DNA of 64,000 nt from Bacteroidota bacterium. Lineage in GTDB: Bacteria > Bacteroidota > Bacteroidia > Cytophagales > Cyclobacteriaceae. The number at the start of each line of letters is the position of its first letter. The first letter of the stretch is position 1. Location of the stretch: assembly GCA_024280115.1 (NCBI GenBank), contig JAJRQT010000202.1:1-64000 (forward strand), given 5' to 3'. The notes under the pieces were generated by a model, which ran no database searches, was not told the DNA's origin, and worked only from the letters and a program-made list of their open reading frames with translations. Shown piece after piece: positions 55,842 through 64,000 of this stretch. The translations under genes and the position numbers were made by a program.

Positions 55842-55927
55842 TTTAAACCTTCAAGGTTTTCCCTGGCAGGTCAATGGATATTTCAATATTTTCTTTTAGG
55901 TATCGAGTTAAAACCTTGAAGGTTTGG
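55842..55927. repeat. Nested palindrome with AAACCTT-AAGGTTT arms
   Basis: TTTAAACCTTCAAGGTTTT at 55842-55860 and its inverted counterpart at 55908-55927 flank about 47 bp. Each arm is itself an odd palindrome (AAACCTT-C-AAGGTTT), so alternative hairpins or a cruciform can form. It lies between the GH110-type and the last GH95-like gene, with no T-run suited to a simple terminator. Confidence 0.65.
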
Positions 55928-55990
55928 TATCTAAATTAAGGAAACAAATGTCTCAGAGACTTAAATAGGTAATCTTATAAATAAATTAAA

Positions 55991-58294
55991 ATGAACAGAA
56001 CCATTTTTCTACCACTGATAATTTTATTGTTTATTAGTACAGCTTGTACAGAGTCAACCATTCAGATTGTCGAAAGTCCACATGATTTAACTTTTGATTA
56101 TTTGCCTAAAACCTGGGATGAGGGCATCCCATTAGGCAATGGTATGTTGGGCGCATTAATCTGGGAAAAAGAAGGGAAACTACGCTTTTCATTAGATCGT
56201 GCAGATTTGTGGGATTTACGTCCCATGGAAAATTTGCAGACGGATAAATGGAAATTTAGCTGGGTTTACGATCAGTGGAAAAATGACAATTACCGCGAAG
56301 TTCAGGAGCAATTTGACATACCCTATGACAGGTTACCCGCACCAACAAAAATACCAGCGGGAGCGCTAGAATTTAACTTGAAAAAATACGGGAAAGTAAA
56401 CTCTGTCAATTTACACCTTCAGCAAGCTATTTCTGAGATTACCTGGGAAGATGGAAAGAGAATGCAGTCATTTGTCCATGCATCAGAGCCTATTGGCTGG
56501 TTTAGATTCGTAGGATTTGATGACGACTTTAAACCTGTTCTTGTCCCACCGGCTTACCAAGGTAAAGAAACTGAGAAAGAGGCCATCAATTCTCTATCTG
56601 GTCAAAATCTTCAAAGACTTGGTTATACGCAAGGGAAAGTTGAAAAAACTTCAAATAGCATCACTTACACTCAACAAGGTTGGGGAGGGTTTACTTATCA
56701 AATTCATGTTTCATGGAAAAAAGATGATTCCGGACTCGTTGGTTGCTGGAGCATTAGTTCTGATTATCCTGGCTGGGAGAAAAAACCAGTGGCCAAAACA
56801 GTTGTTTCTAAAAATGAGGAATCACTGTTTGTGGATGCCTTTAAAACTCATGAAACCTGGTGGAGTGAATATTGGAGTCGATCAGGGGTGAAACTACCCG
56901 ACTCGCTTTTAGAAAAACAATGGTACCTTGAAATGTACAAATTTGGTTCAGCGGCAAGAGCAGATGCCCCTCCCATAGCCCTCCAGGCAGTTTGGACAGC
57001 AGATAATGGGAAAATACCGCCATGGAAAGGGGATTTCCATCATGACTTAAATACTCAATTGAGCTACTGGCCGGCATACAGTGGCAATCACATGGATCTG
57101 GAGGTAGGATACATTAATTGGTTATGGAAATATCGCGATACTTTCAAGAAATACACAAAAGAATTTTATGGCACAAATGGTTTGAACGTTCCCGGTGTCA
57201 CTACGCTGGATGGCATTCCAATGGGAGGGTGGATTCAATACTCGTTTGGTCCAACCGTATCTGCATGGCTTGGCCATCACTTTTATTTGCATTGGCAATA
57301 TACCATGGATCGCAATTTTCTGGAAGAGAAAGCCTATCCCTGGATTAAGGACGTGGCCATTTATTTTGATGAACTGTCTGTTAAAAATAAAAATGGGATT
57401 AGAGGATTGCCGCTAAGCTCCAGTCCCGAGATATTTAATAATTCAAGAAAAGCATGGTTTGATGAAATCACGAACTATGACCTGGCACTTATCCGCTGGA
57501 CATTTACTAAAGCTGCTGAGCTTGCTATTGAGTTGGGGAAAAAGGAAGAAGCTGACAAGTGGAGTCAGATATTAAGTGAATGGCCGGAATTTGCAATTGA
57601 CCCAAAAGAAGGCCTGATGTTTTCTAAGAGTTTAAAGTATTTCGAATCCCACAGGCATTTTTCACACCTTATGGCTATTCATCCTTTAGGGCTCATTGAT
57701 TATGAAAACGGAGCGCATGATCAAAAAGTGATCAGCAATACCATTAAAAATCTTGACGAAAAAGGACCGGAACACTGGACAGGATATTCTTATAGTTGGG
57801 AGGGCAATCTGAAGGCTCGTGCTATGGATGGTGAAGGAGCAGCACAGGCATTGCGGATATTTGCCGAAGCATTCTGCCTGCCAAATAGTTTTCATGTGAA
57901 TGGAGATCAATCCGGCAAAGGATATTCAGGGATGACCTACAGGCCTTTTACGCTCGAAGGTAACTTTGCATTTGCTTCCGGAATCAATGAAATGCTGCTG
58001 CAAAGCCATACAGGTATTGTGCACATTTTCCCAGCAGTTCCCGCTGACTGGAAAAATATCTCTTTTGGAAACTTAAGGACAGTTGGCGCTTTTTTGGTAT
58101 CGGCTCAAAAAGAGCAAGGTGATTTATCATTTGTAAGTATTGTTTCAGAAAAAGGGGGAAAATTCAAAATGAAGAATCCTTTTTCATCAAATGAAATTAA
58201 GACGGATAAGAAAATACACGCTGTCGATGGTATCTTAGAAATAGATATGGAGGCTGGAGAAAAAGTAGTGTTGGAGATGAAAAGAAATCCATAA
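55991..58294 (+). CDS. GH95-like glycosidase lipoprotein (divergent, Asp-to-Glu)
   Basis: 767 residues with a lipoprotein signal (lipobox STAC). GH95 layout: TWDEGIPLGNGMLGALIWE, PPWKGDFHHDLNTQLSYWPA, LSSSPEIFNN (E480), SHRHFSHLMAIHPLG and RPFTLEGNFAFASGINEMLLQSH. The first Asn of the Asn-x-Asn pair is D352 (DLN, with N354 kept) and the catalytic Asp of DGN is E656 (LEGN). Such changes probably alter geometry or specificity, so plain fucosidase activity is doubtful. It shares its general form with the protein at 1011-3320, at the opposite edge of the locus. It is the last glycosidase gene before a 718-bp gap. Confidence 0.78.
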   Translation: MNRTIFLPLIILLFISTACTESTIQIVESPHDLTFDYLPKTWDEGIPLGNGMLGALIWEKEGKLRFSLDRADLWDLRPMENLQTDKWKFSWVYDQWKNDNYREVQEQFDIPYDRLPAPTKIPAGALEFNLKKYGKVNSVNLHLQQAISEITWEDGKRMQSFVHASEPIGWFRFVGFDDDFKPVLVPPAYQGKETEKEAINSLSGQNLQRLGYTQGKVEKTSNSITYTQQGWGGFTYQIHVSWKKDDSGLVGCWSISSDYPGWEKKPVAKTVVSKNEESLFVDAFKTHETWWSEYWSRSGVKLPDSLLEKQWYLEMYKFGSAARADAPPIALQAVWTADNGKIPPWKGDFHHDLNTQLSYWPAYSGNHMDLEVGYINWLWKYRDTFKKYTKEFYGTNGLNVPGVTTLDGIPMGGWIQYSFGPTVSAWLGHHFYLHWQYTMDRNFLEEKAYPWIKDVAIYFDELSVKNKNGIRGLPLSSSPEIFNNSRKAWFDEITNYDLALIRWTFTKAAELAIELGKKEEADKWSQILSEWPEFAIDPKEGLMFSKSLKYFESHRHFSHLMAIHPLGLIDYENGAHDQKVISNTIKNLDEKGPEHWTGYSYSWEGNLKARAMDGEGAAQALRIFAEAFCLPNSFHVNGDQSGKGYSGMTYRPFTLEGNFAFASGINEMLLQSHTGIVHIFPAVPADWKNISFGNLRTVGAFLVSAQKEQGDLSFVSIVSEKGGKFKMKNPFSSNEIKTDKKIHAVDGILEIDMEAGEKVVLEMKRNP

Positions 58295-59012
58295 GTTTAC
58301 GAAGCATTGAGCATCCTGTGAAGTGGTATGTAGCAGTAACAGTAGTCCTGTTGGGTTTTTACTACTCTTCACTTCGGTCTTTGGTCTCCGGTCTTCAGAC
58401 ACCATTAAGTTTTTAAAAAACAACTAACGCTAATATGTTAACGATAATTAAGTAGTTGTAATTATGCCCTATTGGAGAACTAAAGAATAATAGAACAAAA
58501 GAACAAGTGAGCAGTATAATTTTGAAATCATGGAAAACTTATAACTCTTTCAATTGGTTTTAATATCAATCTATTTCAGTTTCTAACTCATCAAGTGACG
58601 TCAATTGATTTAAATAAAAATATGATAATAATATCTCAAAGCTCAGAAAGATCACCACTTCCTCATCAGTGCTGCTAATAGATTCGTGAAACCAGTTATC
58701 GTAGGTTAATCATTCCATGTTGTTGTTTTATCATTCCTTTCCCGGTTATGAAGCTGAGAATATAAATGATTGTTTCGGGGGAAATCTCTGCTTTTTTGAC
58801 TCCATTGATTAACAACATCTTTTACAAAATGGAAGCAAAGGGGAGGTTTAAGAAGGAGTATTAGGAAAATTGAAATTTTGGGAACCAGAGGAGGATATAT
58901 GATTGCTTCAATCCAAAAATTACAAGCTGATCATCGATTGAAAATGTATAAGCATTCACAAGGATTGGCTAAAAGCATAGGAAAAACTGAGGAGACTTAC
59001 TCTATTCAGGAA
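58295..59012. other. 718-bp intergenic region, no supported gene
   Basis: Holds the second copy of the dispersed repeat (58413-58586). The remainder is AT-rich. An open stretch that runs through an ATG at 58902 to 59038 (about 46 codons) resembles nothing known to me and is not called. Confidence 0.55.
58413..58586 (-). repeat. Dispersed ~150-bp intergenic repeat, copy 2 (inverted)
   Basis: Reverse complement of 8797-8945 with roughly 80% identity by eye and a ~20-25-base internal insertion. It begins 118 bp after the stop of the last GH95-like gene. In both copies the gene-proximal end reads TTAAAAAACAACTAAC. Confidence 0.75.
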
Positions 59013-59918
59013 CTAGTATTTATCATATTTTCCGTTTAACCATGCCCATAATCTTTTTATAGGATTTTTGTGGACGGTTACTTGTTCCGGAGATTTCATT
59101 TCCTGATTAGTTCTTTTTTTCTTTTTTGGACTTTTGTCTATGTTTGGCTGAATGTTTTTTATATAATACTGCTTTTTCCGGTTCTTGTCTTCTTTTGCCT
59201 TTTTTCTTCTTTGTCTTAACTTCTCCCGCTCCTCCCGCTCTAATTTCTCTTCGTAGCTTAACACCTTCCGGTTTCTTCCTTTAGTAATTTTCTTTTGGTT
59301 CCTGACAAGCTTTCTTTTTTGTCGTTTAATTTCCTTTTCGGGTTTTGCTTCAACGATGTCCTGATTTTTGGTTGTTTTATTATTATCAGTTGGTTTTACT
59401 TCCTTTACTGGTTTCTCTGGAAGTTCAATTTTCCCAACAACTTTTATCCCCTCAAGCTTAACTTTTTTAGCTTTGATCAATTCAATTTCATCAGAATTTT
59501 CATTTTCAAGATCATCGATTGTCCCTGTTTTATTTTGATTTTCAATTTCAACTTTGGGTTCTTGAAGGTTTAGACCAATATCTTCCTTTTCATCAACCAA
59601 CTGTTCTTCAGTAGAGTTTTCTTCGCTGTCATCTGAAACAGGATCTACAGATTCATCTTTTATAACTGGTTCATTTGTTTCAGTGATAATTTCGTCGACT
59701 TGGACATCATCGAGGACTTCAGCTTTTTCAGTTATTTCCAATTTTTCTGCTTCTTTTTCCGGGATTTCAATTTGAAATTTACTTTTAACCAATTTCACAG
59801 TCTCATCGTCCAATTTGCTGTGCAAGCCGTTCTTAATTTCTATTCCATTTTCTTTGAGGTAGGAAATAAGTTGAGTTGGTGTTTGTTCAATTTTTCTTGC
59901 CAGGGTTGTCAGCCTCAT
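59013..59918 (-). CDS. Stand-alone IF2_N-like domain protein with long charged tail
   Basis: 301 residues, no signal peptide. Residues 1-50 (MRLTTLARKIEQTPTQLISY and LKENGIEIKNGLHSKLDDE) look like the IF2_N helical domain at the front of bacterial translation initiation factor IF-2, especially the Bacteroidota version. The G domain is absent. Residues about 55-135 are strongly acidic, about 140-280 strongly basic (KRQKRKLVRNQKK, LEREEREKLRQRRKK), and the end is NPIKRLWAWLNGKYDKY. It is probably disordered and able to bind nucleic acid. It is not a truncated infB: the sequence ends in its own compact C-terminus. Role unknown; annotated here by domain only. Confidence 0.7.
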   Translation of the reverse strand: MRLTTLARKIEQTPTQLISYLKENGIEIKNGLHSKLDDETVKLVKSKFQIEIPEKEAEKLEITEKAEVLDDVQVDEIITETNEPVIKDESVDPVSDDSEENSTEEQLVDEKEDIGLNLQEPKVEIENQNKTGTIDDLENENSDEIELIKAKKVKLEGIKVVGKIELPEKPVKEVKPTDNNKTTKNQDIVEAKPEKEIKRQKRKLVRNQKKITKGRNRKVLSYEEKLEREEREKLRQRRKKAKEDKNRKKQYYIKNIQPNIDKSPKKKKRTNQEMKSPEQVTVHKNPIKRLWAWLNGKYDKY

Positions 59919-60079
59919 ATTTTATATGCTATAATTCCTTTATAATTAACTAATATTTGTAGTGTTGATAAATTTTCTTGAGCTTTTCAATTGATGCCTC
60001 AATAGTTATCAACAATATTTCCTAAAAATAAAGAATTATAAATTTCAGATCAATTTAGATACAACTATTATGAGGTAGG

Positions 60080-60475
60080 TTAGATTTTCGATAAAACAAC
60101 ACTGAGTTCTTTTTCAAGATTATCAAGCCTGTTTATATCTATATCTAATTCTTCATTGTACATTTTGTCAAGTAAATCGCTTTCAGATTTATCAAAAGAT
60201 CCATCTACTTTAGCTATTATTTTAATGTAGGCCAGACATTTCATTTGAGTCGGTTTGTCAAGTAATTTTAAGGTAGAAATTCCATCATTATATGTTTCGG
60301 CACGTGACTGTGAACTCAAATGATCAAATTCGCTCATTACCCTGCTTTTATCAAAACCTTCTAAGTCAATTATCTTGTTTCCTGTTTTTAACTCCTTTAT
60401 ATCTGCAATATTATCTGCGGATAGTATAAGAAAAAACAATATTGAAAATGCTCTTTCGAATGTATCTTTTTCCAT
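60080..60475 (-). CDS. Small TerB-like all-helical protein
   Basis: 131 residues, no signal peptide. Two Asp/Glu-centred helical hairpins (FLILSADNIADIKE, IIAKVDGSFDKSESDLLDKM) resemble the paired metal-binding helices of TerB/DjlA-type domains. The sequence is compact and entirely helical. It is a single gene, divergent from the TPR gene at 60659 and in the same direction as the IF2_N-like gene, 161 bp upstream of it. The TerB resemblance is from pattern only. Function unknown. Confidence 0.68.
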   Translation of the reverse strand: MEKDTFERAFSILFFLILSADNIADIKELKTGNKIIDLEGFDKSRVMSEFDHLSSQSRAETYNDGISTLKLLDKPTQMKCLAYIKIIAKVDGSFDKSESDLLDKMYNEELDIDINRLDNLEKELSVVLSKI

Positions 60476-60658
60476 TATATCATATTATTTAAATAATTCT
60501 CTTTGGTAATTATATGCAATAATAGGGTAATTCACTAAAATTAAAAAGTAAAACGCTTTAGAAAGTTACATTTAATGTTGTAAAAGTTATATATATATTG
60601 TTAATTGAGCCTGAATACTGCATTAATCTAATAAATATTATAATAATATATAGTTTTA

Positions 60659-61762
60659 ATGAAGAAATTAACATTGATATTATTTCTGTTTACTATTTCT
60701 GTAGCGATATATGCAGAAACACCCAGAGAATACTTTAAAGTTGCCAAGTATAATTTCGATAATGGGGAGTATAACAAGGCATTAGTCTTTGTAAACAGAG
60801 CAATTGATTCGGATCCCAAATATATAAGTAGTCTGCTTTTAAGAGCAGATATTAATTATAATCTCAAAAATTTTAAAGAAGTTATTGATGATATTACACT
60901 TGTTTTTAACATTGATGAAGCGAGGGAAAAGTCACTTTCAGAATATTATTTATTGAGAGGAAAAGCCTACCGGGAACTGGATTTTGTGAATAATGCATTA
61001 AACGACATTGACTATTCATTAACACTAAATCCAAGTAATTCTTTGGCATTATATGCAAAAGCAAAAATTAAACACGAGAATAAAAATTTTACTGAGGCCA
61101 TCCGATATCTTTCCAAGGCAATTACAATAGATCCTAGCAACAGTGATTTGTATTACCTGCGCGCAGAGTCAAAAGTAAAGTTGTACAAACCACTGCCTGG
61201 AACAAAAATATACGATGGTATACTTGCGGATATAAAGCTGAGTATTGCACTCAATAAAGAGCAATTTAAGGCTTATAAATTACGGTGTACTATGCTAAAA
61301 CGGGATAATCAATTAGATAAAAATTATTTTATAAGTGAATTGAATGCCTACATAAAAATATTCCCAGATAGGAGTGATTTTTATTCGGAAAGAGGAAAGG
61401 CCAACGTACTTATCGGTAATTTCAATTATGCTTTGGCGGATTTCTCAAAAGCAATTGAATTGGATGGTGCAAATGAAATTAATTATCGAAACCGTGGGAT
61501 GTGCTATCACAATTTGAACAGATATAATCAAGCCATTCATGATTTAAGTAAGTCCGTCGAAATCTTAATTAGTAAGCTAAATGAAAATCGAGGGAGTAAA
61601 AGTTTGACAAAAGCACTATCCCAGACTTTCAATATGAGAGGATTAGCATATAAGTTAAATAATAATCCGTCTGAAGCTTGTGAAGATTTTAAAAATGCTG
61701 CAAAACTTGGCTCAAAATCAGGATTGAACAATTACAGAAGAAGCTGTAATGTATTTCAATAG
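60659..61762 (+). CDS. Exported TPR-repeat protein
   Basis: 367 residues with a Sec signal (ending AIYA). The mature part is a run of tetratricopeptide repeats: AKYNFDNGEYNKALVFVNRA, LRGKAYRELDFVNNALNDID, AKAKIKHENKNFTEAIRYLS, ERGKANVLIGNFNYALADFS, NRGMCYHNLNRYNQAIHDLS and RGLAYKLNNNPSEACEDFKN. The last ends in the LGSKSGL(N) motif common in Bacteroidota TPR proteins. It is a periplasmic scaffold for protein-protein contacts; the partner is unknown. It has its own gap on both sides, so it is probably monocistronic. Confidence 0.88.
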   Translation: MKKLTLILFLFTISVAIYAETPREYFKVAKYNFDNGEYNKALVFVNRAIDSDPKYISSLLLRADINYNLKNFKEVIDDITLVFNIDEAREKSLSEYYLLRGKAYRELDFVNNALNDIDYSLTLNPSNSLALYAKAKIKHENKNFTEAIRYLSKAITIDPSNSDLYYLRAESKVKLYKPLPGTKIYDGILADIKLSIALNKEQFKAYKLRCTMLKRDNQLDKNYFISELNAYIKIFPDRSDFYSERGKANVLIGNFNYALADFSKAIELDGANEINYRNRGMCYHNLNRYNQAIHDLSKSVEILISKLNENRGSKSLTKALSQTFNMRGLAYKLNNNPSEACEDFKNAAKLGSKSGLNNYRRSCNVFQ

Positions 61763-62349
61763 AAGGCATATCAGGATTGATTGTTTGCTCATTTTACTCC
61801 ATTAATCTCAAATCAATATCCTATTTAACTTCATATGTCTTTTATTTTTTTATTGGATCAACTAAAAGGATAAATTTCGGCCTGTGAGCCTGTCCACCGA
61901 TGGAGGGGACACAGACCGAGGCGCAATGTCGAAAAAATTCCTGCCCGAATCTGCAATGGCTTATTACAAAGCTTATTCCGGTATAATTTGTCTGGATTCC
62001 AGGTCTGAAATGTATGCTAAAATTCATCGAATGAATCTTGGAATTATATATTAAATCCAGGGAGAAAAAGAAATTGATGTTGTTGTGAAAACTTCAAATA
62101 GTAAATTGATTGATAAAGAACAACTGGTTTTTGTTTCGGGTTATGATGTGTTGTGAAATTATCAATAGATATGATAACTTTTTTCAGTGCAGGGAGTTAA
62201 CCTTTAAGAATTTACTATCAATATAAAGGAAGATGAAACATGACGAACGTCAGAAGAATTGTTACTGATTTTTCTACGGCCATTAGTCATCATTATCACT
62301 ACAACAAGTGTAGATTCATTTTTATCAATTAATAGGGTAATACATTTAT
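61763..62349. other. 587-bp intergenic region, no supported gene
   Basis: No convincing gene, terminator or promoter. A 32-codon open stretch at 62058-62156 (EIDVVVKTSNSKLIDKEQ) has coding-like composition and a stop codon just before it, and may be the tail of a decayed gene, but I cannot identify it. Confidence 0.5.
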
Positions 62350-63069
62350 ATGAGAGATTTAGATAAAAAAACAGCTTTAATCACAGGAGGCACAAAAGGA
62401 ATAGGTTATGGCATCGCGGTTGCCATGCTTCAGCAGAATATGAATGTTTGTATCACCGGGAGATCTGATGCTACGACAGAGCAAGCGGTGGCCGAACTTG
62501 ATAAAATTGGTAGTGGAAATGTTATTGGGATAGTCTCTGACGTCCGTAATTATGCGTCTCTGGAAATAGTTGTTGAATCCATTCTGAATAAATGGGGTAA
62601 ATTGGATGTGCTCATTGCCAATGCCGGAGTTGGCCATTTTGCATCGATAATGGATTTATCTCCGGAGCAATGGAATGAAACCATCGATGTTAATCTGACA
62701 GGTGTTTTCAACAGCGCTAAAGTATGTATTCCTGCACTGAAGGATTCCAAAGGATATATCATTACGATTGCAAGTCTGGCAGGCACCAATTTTTTTGCCG
62801 GAGGAACAGCATACAATGCCAGTAAATTTGGGCTGGTAGGTTTTACCCAGGCGATGATGCTGGATCTTCGCCACGAAGGCATTAATGTAAGTACCATAAT
62901 GCCCGGTTCAGTGGCAACTTATTTCAATGATCATATTCCAAATGAAAATGATGCCTGGAAAATTCAAATAGAAGATCTCGGTCAGATGATTGTCGATTTA
63001 TTGAAATTGGATCCGAGAACGCTACCATCCAAAATAGAAGTCAGACCAAGCCAGCCTCCCAAGAGGTAA
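62350..63069 (+). CDS. Short-chain dehydrogenase/reductase (classical SDR)
   Basis: 239 residues, cytoplasmic. Cofactor motif ALITGGTKGIG (about 9-19), IANAGVG, DVNLTGVF, and the catalytic residues S142 (IASLAG), Y155 and K159 (YNASK), followed by MPGSVAT. Length is typical. It is an NAD(P)-dependent oxidoreductase of FabG-like appearance; the substrate cannot be told from sequence. It converges with the penicillin-binding protein gene 27 bp downstream. Confidence 0.92.
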   Translation: MRDLDKKTALITGGTKGIGYGIAVAMLQQNMNVCITGRSDATTEQAVAELDKIGSGNVIGIVSDVRNYASLEIVVESILNKWGKLDVLIANAGVGHFASIMDLSPEQWNETIDVNLTGVFNSAKVCIPALKDSKGYIITIASLAGTNFFAGGTAYNASKFGLVGFTQAMMLDLRHEGINVSTIMPGSVATYFNDHIPNENDAWKIQIEDLGQMIVDLLKLDPRTLPSKIEVRPSQPPKR

Positions 63070-63096
63070 ATTCTTTAAATGTTGGAATTGAGTTTG

Positions 63097-64000
63097 TTAA
63101 TCACTCTTCTTAAATAATTTTTTGAATTTTTTGAAAAAGCCTTTTTCTTTCTTTTTGGGGACAGGTTTTTTAGAATATTCTTTCTTTTCCCTGATCTTAT
63201 TTTCCCTGTCCTGTTTTTTGCCAAATAAACTCTCCCACAAATTCACATCTTCTTTAAAGGGATCGCAATCCAATTCCCTTTGGATACTGCGCGGTGGGAT
63301 GGGAAACTGCGCTCGCGATATTTTATTATATTTGGCATCCCGGTTGATTTGCTGTTGATACAAGGCATAGATAGGAAGGGCCATATTTGCTCCTTGTCCA
63401 AGCGCCGTCGTCCTAAAATGTATGGATGGATATTCTCCTCCAACCCAGACGCCGGAAACAAGTTTAGGCGTCATTGCCATAAACCACCCATCTGCATTTG
63501 ACTGAGTAGTGCCTGTTTTTCCGGCGATATCATTTTTCAATTTATAAGTATTTCTCAACCTGATAGCGGTTCCTGAATTCACTACATTTTTTAGCATTTC
63601 AATCATCATCTGGCTTGTTGATTTTGAAAGTGCCTGATGAGTTTTTGATTTTGACTTTTGCCATATTATATTGCCTTCATCGTCCTCAATCCTGGTAATA
63701 AAATAGGGATCGATTCTTTTGCCTCCATTTACAAAAGCGCAATAGGAAGTGACCATTTCTGTTAACGAGATACTCGGTGTTCCCAAAGCAATTGAAGGAA
63801 CTTCTGGGATGTTGCTTTGTATGCCCATATCTTTTGCCAGGGCGATTGTATTTTCAATCCCGGCCTTTTCCAAAACTTTCACTGATACAGTATTTACAGA
63901 ATTGGTGAGGGCCCCCTCAAATGAATATTTACCTTCATACTCATTGCCTGAGTTGGAAGGTGTCCATTCCTTATCTTTCTCAAGGTACGTCTCTTGTTCA
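63097..64000 (-). CDS. Class A penicillin-binding protein, C-terminal part (5' end outside window)
   Basis: The minus-strand frame is open to the window edge at 64000, so about 300 C-terminal residues are visible. The transpeptidase SxN motif is SVN in ALTNSVNTVSVKVLEKAG (near 63890), and the KTG motif is AGKTGTTQSNADGWF (near 63515). GVWVGGEYPSIHF and a Lys-rich C-terminal tail (SKKPVPKKKEKGFFKKFKKL) follow. It is consistent with PBP1A/MrcA-type bifunctional glycosyltransferase-transpeptidases; the catalytic SxxK and the glycosyltransferase domain lie outside the window. It is a housekeeping peptidoglycan gene marking the end of the accessory region. Confidence 0.92.
   Translation of the reverse strand, partial: EQETYLEKDKEWTPSNSGNEYEGKYSFEGALTNSVNTVSVKVLEKAGIENTIALAKDMGIQSNIPEVPSIALGTPSISLTEMVTSYCAFVNGGKRIDPYFITRIEDDEGNIIWQKSKSKTHQALSKSTSQMMIEMLKNVVNSGTAIRLRNTYKLKNDIAGKTGTTQSNADGWFMAMTPKLVSGVWVGGEYPSIHFRTTALGQGANMALPIYALYQQQINRDAKYNKISRAQFPIPPRSIQRELDCDPFKEDVNLWESLFGKKQDRENKIREKKEYSKKPVPKKKEKGFFKKFKKLFKKSD

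Noticed and set aside
58902..59038. A ~46-codon open stretch starting MIASIQKLQ
   Set aside because: Short, in an AT-rich gap, no recognisable domain and no promoter; not enough to call a gene.
61842..62027. A 61-codon minus-strand frame
   Set aside because: Unlike any protein family I know, with Cys/His/Pro-rich random-looking sequence in an intergenic gap.
62058..62156. A 32-codon stretch that could be the tail of a decayed gene
   Set aside because: The composition is coding-like, but there is no start and no identifiable relative; noted in the intergenic entry only.

Overview
The window looks like a chromosomal segment of a member of the Bacteroidota. The evidence is two SusC/SusD outer-membrane pairs, an ECF sigma/FecR transmembrane signalling module, many lipobox (type II) signal peptides, promoters of the TTTG-N19-21-TAnnTTTG type, and starts without Shine-Dalgarno sequences. 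The order cannot be fixed from sequence alone; a free-living Cytophagales-like bacterium is a guess. No rRNA, tRNA, CRISPR array, integrase or intact insertion sequence was seen.

About 1-58.3 kb is a very large polysaccharide-utilisation region. (i) 1-13.8 kb: a partial six-hairpin protein, a GH95-like lipoprotein, a Tat-exported Gfo/Idh/MocA protein, a GH36-like alpha-galactosidase, an exported nitrilase-fold amidohydrolase, an unknown lipoprotein, a tandem alpha/beta-hydrolase, and a Tat-exported GH109-type protein. (ii) 14.0-29.0 kb: two sigma-FecR-SusC-SusD modules in tandem. The first has an eroded sigma gene and a FecR relic but intact SusC/SusD; the second is complete and is followed by an FG-GAP/UnbV lipoprotein. 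(iii) 29.2-37.4 kb: a GH101-like candidate, a frameshifted large glycosidase candidate, GH92 and an EEP-family phosphodiesterase. (iv) 37.4-40.2 kb: a tandem hairpin repeat, a DUF4143-type ATPase and a metallophosphoesterase. (v) 40.3-58.3 kb: a GH123-like/DUF6067-type protein, a six-hairpin protein, GH95, GH35, a second GH95, a ferredoxin-NADP reductase on the other strand, a GH110-type beta-helix enzyme and a second divergent GH95-like lipoprotein.

Taken together (GH95 alpha-fucosidase type, GH110 alpha-1,3-galactosidase type, GH109 alpha-GalNAcase type, GH36, GH35, GH92, possibly GH101/GH123-like, and no recognisable sulfatase or polysaccharide lyase), the likely target is a fucosylated, alpha-Gal/GalNAc-capped O-glycan or blood-group-like structure, perhaps with a mannosidic component. 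This is inferred from family membership only.

The last 5 kb (59.0-64.0 kb) is ordinary chromosomal content: a stand-alone IF2_N-like charged protein, a TerB-like protein, a TPR protein, an SDR oxidoreductase and the C-terminal part of a class A penicillin-binding protein. Short palindromic intergenic elements with a CCCTTTAGGG-like core recur through the locus. A ~150-bp intergenic repeat occurs once near 8.9 kb and once, inverted, near 58.5 kb, bracketing most of the region.
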